A DNA stretch of 9,680 bases from an uncultured Thiotrichaceae bacterium. GTDB lineage: Bacteria > Pseudomonadota > Gammaproteobacteria > Thiotrichales > Thiotrichaceae. How positions within the stretch are numbered: the stretch's first letter is position 1; each line of letters begins with the position of its first letter. A program made the translations under genes and the position numbers. The notes beneath the pieces are model-generated. The model searched no databases, was not told the DNA's origin, and saw only the letters and a program-made list of their open reading frames with translations. The stretch lies in NCBI GenBank assembly GCA_937931765.1, contig CALHAO010000435.1, forward strand, positions 1 to 9,680, read 5' to 3'. This document shows, piece by piece, positions 1-7,216 of this stretch.

Positions 1-11
1 TTTCACAGAAC

Positions 12-27
12 CGGCTGCATTTAGCCG
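12..27. other. short hairpin upstream of cysS
   Basis: CGGCT at 12-16 pairs with AGCCG at 23-27 around a 6-nt loop. It may be the tail of a terminator for a gene left of the window, or a minor leader structure, but no T-tract follows directly. The cysS start has a modest Shine-Dalgarno, AAGAG at 41-45, five bases before the ATG. A TATAAA at 37-42 has no matching -35 box, so I do not call a promoter here. Confidence 0.25.
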
Positions 28-50
28 CAACAGTAATATAAAGAGTAATT

Positions 51-1460
51 ATGCTTCAGATCTACAATAGTTTGCACAATCGTAAAGAAGAGTTTGTACC
101 CATCGAACCGAATAAAATCTGCCTGTATGTGTGCGGCATGACTGTGTATGACTATTGCCATCTGGGCCATGCGCGGGTGATGGTAGTTTTCGATATGGTT
201 TACCGTTATCTGCAGACGGCCGGTTACGAAGTGACTTATGTGCGCAATATCACCGATATAGATGACAAGATCATCAAACGCGCCAATGAAAATAATGAGC
301 CATTTACTGAATTGACCGAACGGTTTATCGCTGCGATGCATGAAGACGAGGCCGCTTTAGGTATTCTTAAGCCCAGCGTCGAGCCACGCGCCACCGGTAA
401 TATCCCTGAAATGATCGGCATGATCAGTCAGCTGATTGAAAAGAGTTATGCCTACGTCGGTAGTAATAACGATGTGTATTACTCCGTAGCTAAGTTTGAG
501 GATTATGGCAAATTATCAGGCCGTAAACTGGAAGATCTGCGTGCCGGTGAACGTATTGCAGTGGATCAGGTAAAAAAAGATCCGCTGGACTTTGTATTGT
601 GGAAAGCAGCCAAACCCGAAGAACCGGCTTGGGATTCGCCATGGGGACGCGGACGACCTGGCTGGCATATCGAATGCTCAGCAATGGCGCAGAAAATTCT
701 GGGCGACCGGTTTGATATTCATGGCGGCGGTCACGATTTACAGTTTCCACACCATGAAAATGAGATAGCACAAAGTGAAGCCTGCATCGGACACCAAACG
801 GTGAATTATTGGATGCACAATGGCTTCATCCGTATTAATGACGAGAAAATGTCTAAGTCACTGAATAACTTCTCCACCATTCGTCAGGTACTGGAAGACT
901 ATCGCCCGGAAGAAGTTCGCTATTTCATCCTCAACAGTCATTATCGTAGCCCACTGAATTATAGTCAGGAGCCACTCGATGCGGCTCGTGCTGCGTTAAC
1001 ACGCCTTTATACAGCACTGCGAGGATTGCCGGTTGATCAGATTACTGACCTTGGCAACGCTCCTGTTGACAGTGAGCAGGAACAACGTTTCCGCGCTGCA
1101 ATGGACGATGATTTTAATACAGTTGAAGCTATTTCGGTCTTATTTGAGCTGGCGCGTGAAATTAATCGCCAACGAACTGATGAAAATATAGCAGGTGCCG
1201 TTAAAGCCGCTGCTTTGTTGAAAAAATTAGCCGGGATACTGGGTTTACTCAACACGGATGCTGAAGCATGGTTCAAGGGCCAGAGCCATGTTGATTCAGA
1301 CGGACTCAGTGACGATGAAATTGAAACTCTGATCCAACAACGAACCGAAGCCAGAACCAACAAAGATTGGACAGCGTGCGACGCACTTCGGGATGAGCTA
1401 AAAGCCAAGGGCATTGTGCTTGAAGATGGGCCGGGAGGTACCAGCTGGCGACGCGGGTAA
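51..1460 (+). CDS. cysS: cysteinyl-tRNA synthetase
   Basis: CysS is the class I aminoacyl-tRNA synthetase that activates cysteine with ATP and charges tRNA-Cys in the cytoplasm. The 469 residues match the usual bacterial length of about 460-470. The class I signatures are intact: HLGH at residues 37-40, the HIGH motif, and KMSKS at 266-270. The zinc site that selects cysteine is complete at Cys28, Cys209, His234 and Glu238, the positions known from E. coli CysS. The C-terminal anticodon-binding part ends in the family-typical EDGPGGTSWRRG. The ATG at 51 places Cys28 at its standard position and has a weak AAGAG site five bases upstream. An adenylate cyclase gene on the same strand follows with little or no gap, so the two are probably co-transcribed; no terminator with a T-tract separates them. 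Identification is secure. Confidence 0.98.
   Translation: MLQIYNSLHNRKEEFVPIEPNKICLYVCGMTVYDYCHLGHARVMVVFDMVYRYLQTAGYEVTYVRNITDIDDKIIKRANENNEPFTELTERFIAAMHEDEAALGILKPSVEPRATGNIPEMIGMISQLIEKSYAYVGSNNDVYYSVAKFEDYGKLSGRKLEDLRAGERIAVDQVKKDPLDFVLWKAAKPEEPAWDSPWGRGRPGWHIECSAMAQKILGDRFDIHGGGHDLQFPHHENEIAQSEACIGHQTVNYWMHNGFIRINDEKMSKSLNNFSTIRQVLEDYRPEEVRYFILNSHYRSPLNYSQEPLDAARAALTRLYTALRGLPVDQITDLGNAPVDSEQEQRFRAAMDDDFNTVEAISVLFELAREINRQRTDENIAGAVKAAALLKKLAGILGLLNTDAEAWFKGQSHVDSDGLSDDEIETLIQQRTEARTNKDWTACDALRDELKAKGIVLEDGPGGTSWRRG
1433..1447 (+). promoter_or_regulatory. possible Shine-Dalgarno and CTG start for the cyclase
   Basis: GGGAGG at 1433-1438 lies six bases before an in-frame CTG at 1445. 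Reading from that CTG adds 21 codons to the adenylate cyclase and supplies a complete signal peptide. The caveat is that the same GGGAGG encodes the conserved Gly-Pro-Gly-Gly near the end of CysS, so it may be there for coding reasons only. An ATA at 1460, which overlaps the cysS stop, is a second non-standard candidate. Confidence 0.3.
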
Positions 1461-1476
1461 TATGCCATAAACTATT

Positions 1477-1516
1477 CAACATCATCAGCCTGATAATCAT
1501 CACGCTGATGATGTTG
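1477..1516. repeat. perfect 13-bp inverted repeat over the cyclase ATG
   Basis: The arm CAACATCATCAGC (1477-1489) and the arm GCTGATGATGTTG (1504-1516) are exact reverse complements around a 14-nt spacer. Inside the spacer, TGAT (1491-1494) can pair with ATCA (1499-1502). The hairpin begins 17 bases after the cysS stop codon. The two ATG codons at 1508 and 1511 lie inside its right arm, so a folded mRNA would hide them. No T-run follows, which argues against an ordinary intrinsic terminator. Confidence 0.7.
1481..1510 (+). repeat. tandem 15-bp imperfect duplication
   Basis: Bases 1481-1495 and 1496-1510 are adjacent copies of a 15-bp unit, identical at 12 of 15 positions. In the adenylate cyclase frame they encode Ile-Ile-Ser-Leu-Ile followed by Ile-Ile-Thr-Leu-Met. 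That is the hydrophobic core of the presumed signal peptide, so a local duplication may have lengthened or created it. The unit is itself partly palindromic (ATCA and TGAT), which is why the pair also forms the inverted repeat. Confidence 0.6.
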
Positions 1517-3577
1517 TCATGCCAACCACAAACAGACAGATCCATCACTCGCCCGCTGGCACAAAAAGGGGTGATTGACCTCAGTCACTGGGATTTTACT
1601 CAAAAAGACCGCACGATTGAACTGAATGGTGAATGGGCTTTTTACTGGCAGGAATTACTGAGACCAGAAGATTTCCCCCGGACATCCTCTCACGCTCAAC
1701 CCACCTTTATCAAAGTGCCTACCCCCTGGAATGGACATCAGGTTAACGGGCAAATACTGCAAGGTGATGGTTATGCCACTTACCGGCTGACGGTAAAGCT
1801 TGGCCGCTCTACTCCCGAGCAATATTACGCACTAAGATTACGCAATATGAGCGCAGCTTACACCTTGTGGGTCAATGACAAACACATCGTGGACGTAGGT
1901 AAGGTTGGGAAAACGCAGGATGACATGGAGCCGAAGTACCAGCCACAGATTAGACATTTTACCACCGATGCCTCAGAGCTGGCGCTGACCTTACAAATAT
2001 CTAATTTCCATCACCGCAAAGGTGGCGCAGCATGGAATGACATAACGATGGGCACCGAAACACAGATCAGAAACCAACAAAAATCCCTCGACCATTTTGA
2101 CCTGTTTATACTCGGCTCACTGGTAATGATGGCTTTTTATCATTTCGGCCTGTTCTTCCTGCGTCGTGTCGACCGCTCTACACTCTACTTTGGTTTGTTC
2201 TGTCTGATTATCGGGATGCGCTCACTTTTCTACCGGGACATTCCTATCAGCATGGTCATGCCCGACATCAGCTGGGAAGCCATCAATAAAATACGTTACC
2301 TACTGACTTATATTTCCCTGCCTGTCTTTATGCTGTTTGTGCACAACCTGTATCCACAGGAGTTTTCCAGAAAGGTACTCTATTTTATAAACAGCTTGGC
2401 TATCCTATTTTGCGGCATTGTCATTTTCACCTCTGTGAAAGTATCATCCGGCACGATGATGCTCTATCAAATTGTCACTCTGTTAGCTTGTTTATATACC
2501 TTCTATGTGCTCTTCCGCGCGGCGCAACAACAAAGAGCGGATGTCTGGTGGTTTATTGTCGGTTTTATCAGCTTTTTTATGGCCGTGCTCAATGATGTTC
2601 TCGTCGATCAGGAGCTTATCAACTCAATACTGTTGATTCCGTTTGGCTTATTCCTGTTTATATTTTCTCAGGCATTTATACTGTCACGGCGTTTTTCACG
2701 AGCATTCATCCGCATTGAAAAACTGACACAAGCCTATCAGCGTTTTGTACCGGCTGAATTTCTGGCCAATTTACAACAAGATGACATTGTTAATGTGCAA
2801 CTAGGCGATTATACGCAGCAAACCATGAGTGTAATGTTCGCGGACATCCGCTCGTTTGCCAGCATGTCTGAGAACATGACACCGCAAGAGACGTTTACTT
2901 TCCTGAATGCCTATCTGGGGCGTATGGAACCGGCCATTAATGAGCATAATGGTTTTATCGACAAATATGTTGGCGATGAAATTATGGCATTATTCGGAAA
3001 CACTGCCAACGACTCGGTGAATGCTGCTATCAGCATGTTAAGCCGCTTAAAAGAATATAATACACACCGCCAGAACAGCAATTATCTGCCCATTCAGATC
3101 GGTATCGGCATTAACACCGGCGAATTGATGCTGGGAACGATTGGCGCACGCAATCGCATGGAAGGCACGGTAATCAGTGATGCAGTTAATCTGGCCTCAC
3201 GAATCGAACGCCTTACCCGGACTTACAACACGAACTTACTCATTTCAGAACATACCCTGCAAGCACTCGACGAGCCGGAGCAATACCACATTCGCCTCAT
3301 TGATCAGGTACAGGTGGATGGTAAATCTGAATGGGTAGCGATTTACGAAGTGTTTGATGCTGACCCCGAACCACTCGTTACGGCAAAACTAGCCACCCAG
3401 GAAATTTTTGAACGTGCCCTTGCCCTTTATCGCAAACAGCAATACCTGAAGGCATTAATGCTATTCCAGCAGTGTTTAGATGGAGCGCCTGAAGACACAC
3501 TCGTACAATCCTATATAGCGTGGTTACAGGATCATGCCAATCACAGTGTCTTAGTGGATAAGCAGATCCACCATTAA
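1508..3577 (+). CDS. membrane class III adenylate cyclase, 7TMR-DISM sensor
   Basis: Predicted inner-membrane enzyme making cAMP from ATP in response to a periplasmic signal. In order: a beta-rich jelly-roll-like domain at about residues 20-190 (GEWAFYW, then YALRLRN and TLWVNDKHI), as in 7TMR-DISM receptors; seven hydrophobic helices at about 199-393; a short linker; a class III cyclase domain at about 430-610; and a helical, TPR-like tail. The catalytic set looks complete: metal-binding Asp446 (FADIR) and Asp490 (GDEIMALF), Lys486 and Asp558 as expected for adenine selection, and Asn561 and Arg565 for the transition state. Lys and Asp favour ATP over GTP. The ATG used here has no Shine-Dalgarno and starts inside a signal peptide (MMLSCQP); the frame is open back to 1424, so the true start is probably upstream at a non-standard codon. 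The 3' end overlaps recJ. The ligand is unknown. Confidence 0.9.
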   Translation: MMLSCQPQTDRSITRPLAQKGVIDLSHWDFTQKDRTIELNGEWAFYWQELLRPEDFPRTSSHAQPTFIKVPTPWNGHQVNGQILQGDGYATYRLTVKLGRSTPEQYYALRLRNMSAAYTLWVNDKHIVDVGKVGKTQDDMEPKYQPQIRHFTTDASELALTLQISNFHHRKGGAAWNDITMGTETQIRNQQKSLDHFDLFILGSLVMMAFYHFGLFFLRRVDRSTLYFGLFCLIIGMRSLFYRDIPISMVMPDISWEAINKIRYLLTYISLPVFMLFVHNLYPQEFSRKVLYFINSLAILFCGIVIFTSVKVSSGTMMLYQIVTLLACLYTFYVLFRAAQQQRADVWWFIVGFISFFMAVLNDVLVDQELINSILLIPFGLFLFIFSQAFILSRRFSRAFIRIEKLTQAYQRFVPAEFLANLQQDDIVNVQLGDYTQQTMSVMFADIRSFASMSENMTPQETFTFLNAYLGRMEPAINEHNGFIDKYVGDEIMALFGNTANDSVNAAISMLSRLKEYNTHRQNSNYLPIQIGIGINTGELMLGTIGARNRMEGTVISDAVNLASRIERLTRTYNTNLLISEHTLQALDEPEQYHIRLIDQVQVDGKSEWVAIYEVFDADPEPLVTAKLATQEIFERALALYRKQQYLKALMLFQQCLDGAPEDTLVQSYIAWLQDHANHSVLVDKQIHH

Positions 3578-5290
3578 CTGTAGCGTGCGCTCACCCCGGA
3601 ATTCATTTACACCCAGCTTGTAAATCACATTAACCCTGCCGCCTACTGCTGGCCAATGTTCAAACTCAGTAAAAAAGTTTATTGCCGGAACCACTATCGG
3701 AATCAATGAACCATCCTCAGCCACCGGGCGTAATTCCAGCTTCAGATGAAGGTCTTTTAATACTTTCATCTGCACAATATCAAAGCTACCCTGAAATTGA
3801 GGCTCCGGAAAATGCTGTCCCCACGGGGCTATATCACGTAATTGTCCGGCACACTCAAGACTAAAGTCATCAGCTTCCAACACACCATCCGTAAACACCA
3901 CCTCACGGAAAGTATCTTCTTTCACCTGACGCACCACTGCATCAGTGATTTCCGCCACAAAGTGATCTAACTGTGCCTCTGGTAAGGTTAGACCCGCCGC
4001 CATCGCATGACCGCCAAAACGCGGAATCAAGCCCGGATTACGTGTGGCCACTTCATCAATCAGGTCTCGCATGTGCAAGCCTTCAATCGAACGTGCTGAA
4101 CCTTTTACCCAGCCATTATCACTGGTAGCAAATACAATCACAGGCCGGTAGTAACGGTCTTTAATGCGTGAGGCCAGAATACCGATCACCCCTTCATGCC
4201 AGTCATCCTGATGCAGACACATGATCGGCGGCACATCGGCTTGCTGATCAAACACCACGGACTGAATAATCTGTTGCGCTTCTTCTTTCATACCAGCTTC
4301 AATACGTTTGCGCTCGTTGTTCAGCTCATCCAACTCAAAAGCCAAGCGCCGCGCTTCCAGCGGATCATCGCTCAGCAAACACCGGATGCCCAACGACATA
4401 TCCGTTAAGCGACCCGCAGCATTCAAACGCGGCCCACACACAAAACCAAAATCACTACTCACCGCCCGCAAAGGATTACGTTTGCCTTGTTCCAGTAGCG
4501 CCGTAACACCTGGCTGGCCATAACCGGCCCGAATACGGCGTAAACCCTGCTCCACCAGAATGCGATTATTCTCATCCAACGGCACTACATCCGCCACCGT
4601 ACCCAGGGCCACCAGATCCAGCAAGCTGCTTAAGTTAGGTTCTGCGATGCCTTTCTCTGCAAAATAGCCTTGTTCTGACAAGTGCTTTTTCAACGCCAAC
4701 ATAACATAAAACACCACCCCAACACCGGCCAAGGCACCGGATGGAAAATCATCATCCACCAGGTTAGGATTCACCATCACGTCTGCATCGGGCAACTGCT
4801 CACCCGGTAAATGATGATCTGTAATCAATGTCCGGTAACCAGCTTTTTTCGCTGCTGCCACACCCTCAATACTCGACACACCATTATCCACCGTCATCAA
4901 TAACCACGGCTGAGACTCATGCGCCAGACCAACAATATCTTCCGTCAGGCCATAACCGTATTTAAACCGATCTGGCACCAGATACGAAACCTGCTGATGC
5001 CCCATCATATTTAAGGCACGCATGCTCACCGCTGTCGCCGTAGCCCCATCCGCATCATAATCGCCTACAATTAGCACAGAATGGCCACCAGTGATGGCTT
5101 CAGCTAATAACTCAGCCGCCGCCTGCACACTGCCCAGTAAATTCACAGGGTGTAATTGTTTGAGGGAATACTGCAGCGTATCGGGGGAGTTAATGCCACG
5201 TCCGGCTAAAACACGTTTAGTCAGAGGAAGGTAAGGCGCGGCTGCATCATTGATAATGTCGCCAGTACAAGGTCGGGTTTGTATTTTCAT
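3551..5290 (-). CDS. recJ: single-stranded-DNA-specific exonuclease RecJ
   Basis: RecJ degrades single-stranded DNA 5' to 3' in recombinational repair, mismatch repair and processing of stalled forks. The 579 residues compare with 577 in E. coli. DHH-family motifs are intact: DYDADG (metal-binding Asp77, Asp79 and Asp81), DNG at 135-137, DHH at 158-160, and the VALGTVADVVPL segment with Asp234. After them come GPRLNAAGRL and the DHHA1-type GGHAMAAGL nucleic-acid binding motif, then the C-terminal OB-like region. The ATG at 5290 gives a normal N-terminus; a purine run (AGGGGG) lies just upstream but unusually close to the start. The gene is transcribed towards the adenylate cyclase, and their last 27 bp overlap tail to tail. 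The guaA terminator upstream suggests it has its own promoter, which I could not place with confidence. Confidence 0.97.
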   Translation of the reverse strand: MKIQTRPCTGDIINDAAAPYLPLTKRVLAGRGINSPDTLQYSLKQLHPVNLLGSVQAAAELLAEAITGGHSVLIVGDYDADGATATAVSMRALNMMGHQQVSYLVPDRFKYGYGLTEDIVGLAHESQPWLLMTVDNGVSSIEGVAAAKKAGYRTLITDHHLPGEQLPDADVMVNPNLVDDDFPSGALAGVGVVFYVMLALKKHLSEQGYFAEKGIAEPNLSSLLDLVALGTVADVVPLDENNRILVEQGLRRIRAGYGQPGVTALLEQGKRNPLRAVSSDFGFVCGPRLNAAGRLTDMSLGIRCLLSDDPLEARRLAFELDELNNERKRIEAGMKEEAQQIIQSVVFDQQADVPPIMCLHQDDWHEGVIGILASRIKDRYYRPVIVFATSDNGWVKGSARSIEGLHMRDLIDEVATRNPGLIPRFGGHAMAAGLTLPEAQLDHFVAEITDAVVRQVKEDTFREVVFTDGVLEADDFSLECAGQLRDIAPWGQHFPEPQFQGSFDIVQMKVLKDLHLKLELRPVAEDGSLIPIVVPAINFFTEFEHWPAVGGRVNVIYKLGVNEFRGERTLQLMVDLLIH

Positions 5291-5423
5291 GCCCCCTGTT
5301 TAATCACTTACGGAGGCAGAGTCAAAACTTATTAGCGCTTATTTGATGATAAACCCGGTAACTGTGGGCAAAGCGCTGATCAATGAAGTTCTTCCGCATA
5401 ATCAACCAGACAACGTCCACACC

Positions 5424-5457
5424 AGAAATACCGCTTAGCTGCCCTGCAACCAAGCGG
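5424..5457 (-). terminator. intrinsic terminator-like hairpin after guaA
   Basis: Read on the minus strand, CCGCTT (5457-5452) pairs with AAGCGG (5436-5431). The stem continues inward through a G-U pair and GTTGC against GCAGC to an AGG loop, giving 12 continuous base pairs. A U-rich TATTTCT (5430-5424) follows. Two of the pairs are G-U in the minus-strand RNA but A-C mismatches on the plus strand, so the structure fits a role in the guaBA transcript. It starts about 25 bases after the guaA stop codon. The U-tract is imperfect. Confidence 0.6.
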
Positions 5458-5482
5458 TTATCCGGTAATTAGCTCGCAGGAA

Positions 5483-7060
5483 CTATTCCCACTCAATGGT
5501 AGCCGGTGGCTTGCCGGAGACATCATAAACCACTCTGGAAATGCCTTTCACTTCATTAATAATTCGCCGCGAAACCAGATCAAGAAAGTCATACGGCAGG
5601 TGCGCCCAGCGTGCAGTCATGAAATCAATCGTCTCAACGGCCCGCAACGCAATCACATAATCATAACGCCGCCCGTCACCCATCACCCCCACCGATTTCA
5701 CCGGCAGGAACACAGCGAAAGCCTGCGAAGTTTTATCGTACAGGTCATGTTTATACAGCTCTTCTATAAAAATATGATCCGCCAGGCGTAGTAAGTCAGC
5801 AAATTCCTTCTTCACTTCACCCAGAATGCGCACACCCAAACCAGGGCCGGGGAAAGGATGACGATAAACCATAGTAGCGGGCAAACCTAACTCCATACCC
5901 ATCACCCGCACTTCATCTTTAAACAACTCACGCAACGGCTCCACCAGGCCTAACTTCATATCTTCCGGCAAACCACCCACATTGTGGTGCGACTTAATCA
6001 CATGTGCCTTACCGGTTTTGCTACCCGCCGACTCGATAACATCCGGATAAATTGTGCCCTGTGCCAACCACTTGGCATTTTGTAACTTATTCGATTCTTC
6101 ATCAAAGATTTCGACAAACAAACGGCCAATAATCTTACGCTTGGCTTCCGGATCATTCTCACCCGCTAATGCGGTCAGATAACGCTCTTCAGCATTCACC
6201 CGGATCACTTTCACACCCATGTGCTCAGCGAAGGTCGCCATCACCTGATCACCCTCGTTGTGACGCAGCAGACCAGTATCCACAAATACACAAGTCAGTT
6301 GCTCGCCAATCGCTTTGTGCAATAAAGCCGCCACCACCGACGAATCCACGCCCCCTGACAACCCGAGAATAACTTCATCAGAACCGACTTGTTCACGCAC
6401 ATTAGTGATACTGTCTTCAATAATATTTGCGGTTGTCCACAAACCTTCACAGCCACTGATTTCTTTTACAAAACGCTCAAGCACCCGCTTGCCCTGCTTG
6501 GTATGTGTGACTTCAGGGTGGAACTGCACACCGTAAAAATGACGTGATTCATCCGCCATCCCTGCCAGCGGTGCACTATCCGTACTCGCCATTAATTTAA
6601 AACCATCCGGCAGCTCAGTGACCTTGTCACCATGCGACATCCACACATCCAACAGGCCAAAACCTTCTTCGGTGACATGATCTTCAATGTCTTTTAGCAG
6701 TGTCGTATGACCACGCGCACGTACTTGTGCATAACCGAACTCACGCTCATCAGAGGCCTCAACTTTGCCGCCCAGCTGAGCCGCCATCGTCTGCATGCCA
6801 TAACAAATACCCAGCACCGGCACACCAAGGGTATACACATTCGCGGGTGCAAAAGGCGCATCCTGATCAGTCACTGACTCAGGGCCACCCGCTAGGATCA
6901 CACCATTAGCACCAAAATCAGCAACATCTTTCTCAGTGACATCCCACGGGTAGATTTCGCAGTAAACACCAATTTCACGCACACGACGGGCAATCAGCTG
7001 AGTGTATTGAGAACCGAAATCAAGGATAAGAATACGGTCGGAATGAATATCATGGGACAT
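5483..7060 (-). CDS. guaA: GMP synthase, glutamine-hydrolysing
   Basis: GuaA aminates XMP to GMP with glutamine and ATP, the last step of guanine nucleotide synthesis in the cytoplasm. The 525 residues equal the E. coli length. The N-terminal class I amidotransferase domain has its triad at Cys86 (GICYGMQ), His181 and Glu183 (FHPEVTH). The ATP pyrophosphatase P-loop SGGVDS lies at 235-240. The C-terminal dimerisation domain ends in the family-typical KPPATIEWE. The ATG at 7060 opens with MSHDIHSDRILILDFGSQYT, a normal start; the Shine-Dalgarno is weak, with only a GAG about ten bases upstream. It lies 156 bp downstream of guaB on the same strand, and that gap is largely filled by a long inverted repeat. 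A strong hairpin follows its stop codon. Identification is secure. Confidence 0.98.
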   Translation of the reverse strand: MSHDIHSDRILILDFGSQYTQLIARRVREIGVYCEIYPWDVTEKDVADFGANGVILAGGPESVTDQDAPFAPANVYTLGVPVLGICYGMQTMAAQLGGKVEASDEREFGYAQVRARGHTTLLKDIEDHVTEEGFGLLDVWMSHGDKVTELPDGFKLMASTDSAPLAGMADESRHFYGVQFHPEVTHTKQGKRVLERFVKEISGCEGLWTTANIIEDSITNVREQVGSDEVILGLSGGVDSSVVAALLHKAIGEQLTCVFVDTGLLRHNEGDQVMATFAEHMGVKVIRVNAEERYLTALAGENDPEAKRKIIGRLFVEIFDEESNKLQNAKWLAQGTIYPDVIESAGSKTGKAHVIKSHHNVGGLPEDMKLGLVEPLRELFKDEVRVMGMELGLPATMVYRHPFPGPGLGVRILGEVKKEFADLLRLADHIFIEELYKHDLYDKTSQAFAVFLPVKSVGVMGDGRRYDYVIALRAVETIDFMTARWAHLPYDFLDLVSRRIINEVKGISRVVYDVSGKPPATIEWE

Positions 7061-7110
7061 AAAATAATCTCAAAAAAATTTTGCTACCCAAATAAATGAC
7101 TAGCAAGTAA

Positions 7111-7190
7111 GCAGAAGGTGAATGTTCCTGAGGGCAAGTATGTCTGAGCGTAGCGAGTTTACGCCGACCTCAGGAACATTTACCTTTTGC
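7111..7190. repeat. 80-bp inverted-repeat element, REP/MITE-like
   Basis: The arms at 7111-7133 and 7168-7190 are 23 bp long and complementary at 21 positions. The central part of each arm reads AATGTTCCTGAGG or its complement. The two exceptions (7114 with 7187, and 7120 with 7181) are G-U pairs in plus-strand RNA and C-A mismatches in minus-strand RNA. The 34-nt core contains a nested stem, GCGTA (7148-7152) with TACGC (7160-7164), around GCGAGTT. The core sequence TCTGAGCGTAGCGAGTTT is of a type I associate with dispersed intergenic repeats in proteobacteria, but that is from memory. It has no T-tract and lies between two genes expected to be co-transcribed. GCAAGTA occurs just outside the left arm (7103-7109) and again in the core (7134-7140). 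Confidence 0.75.
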
Positions 7191-7216
7191 GGTTTAGTGT
7201 ATAAGTCAGGTGAATA

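Noticed and set aside
5291..5325. TTGACT on the minus strand (5325-5320) as a -35 box for recJ.
   Set aside because: The matching -10 position reads TAAACA, a poor match, and would place the transcription start almost at the ATG.
5380..5457. A 25-codon open frame on the minus strand with a Cys-rich pattern (FWCGRCLVDYAEE), suggestive of a zinc-ribbon remnant.
   Set aside because: It has no ATG, GTG or TTG start and no ribosome-binding site, and its 5' half coincides with the guaA terminator stem, which explains the sequence better.
5462..5472. CCGGTAATTAG occurs after guaA and again at the guaB stop codon (about 7222-7232); AAACCCGGTAA also recurs at 5351 and near 7219.
   Set aside because: Matches of 11 bases with no shared flanks or symmetry; the guaB copy is coding sequence. 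Treated as chance.
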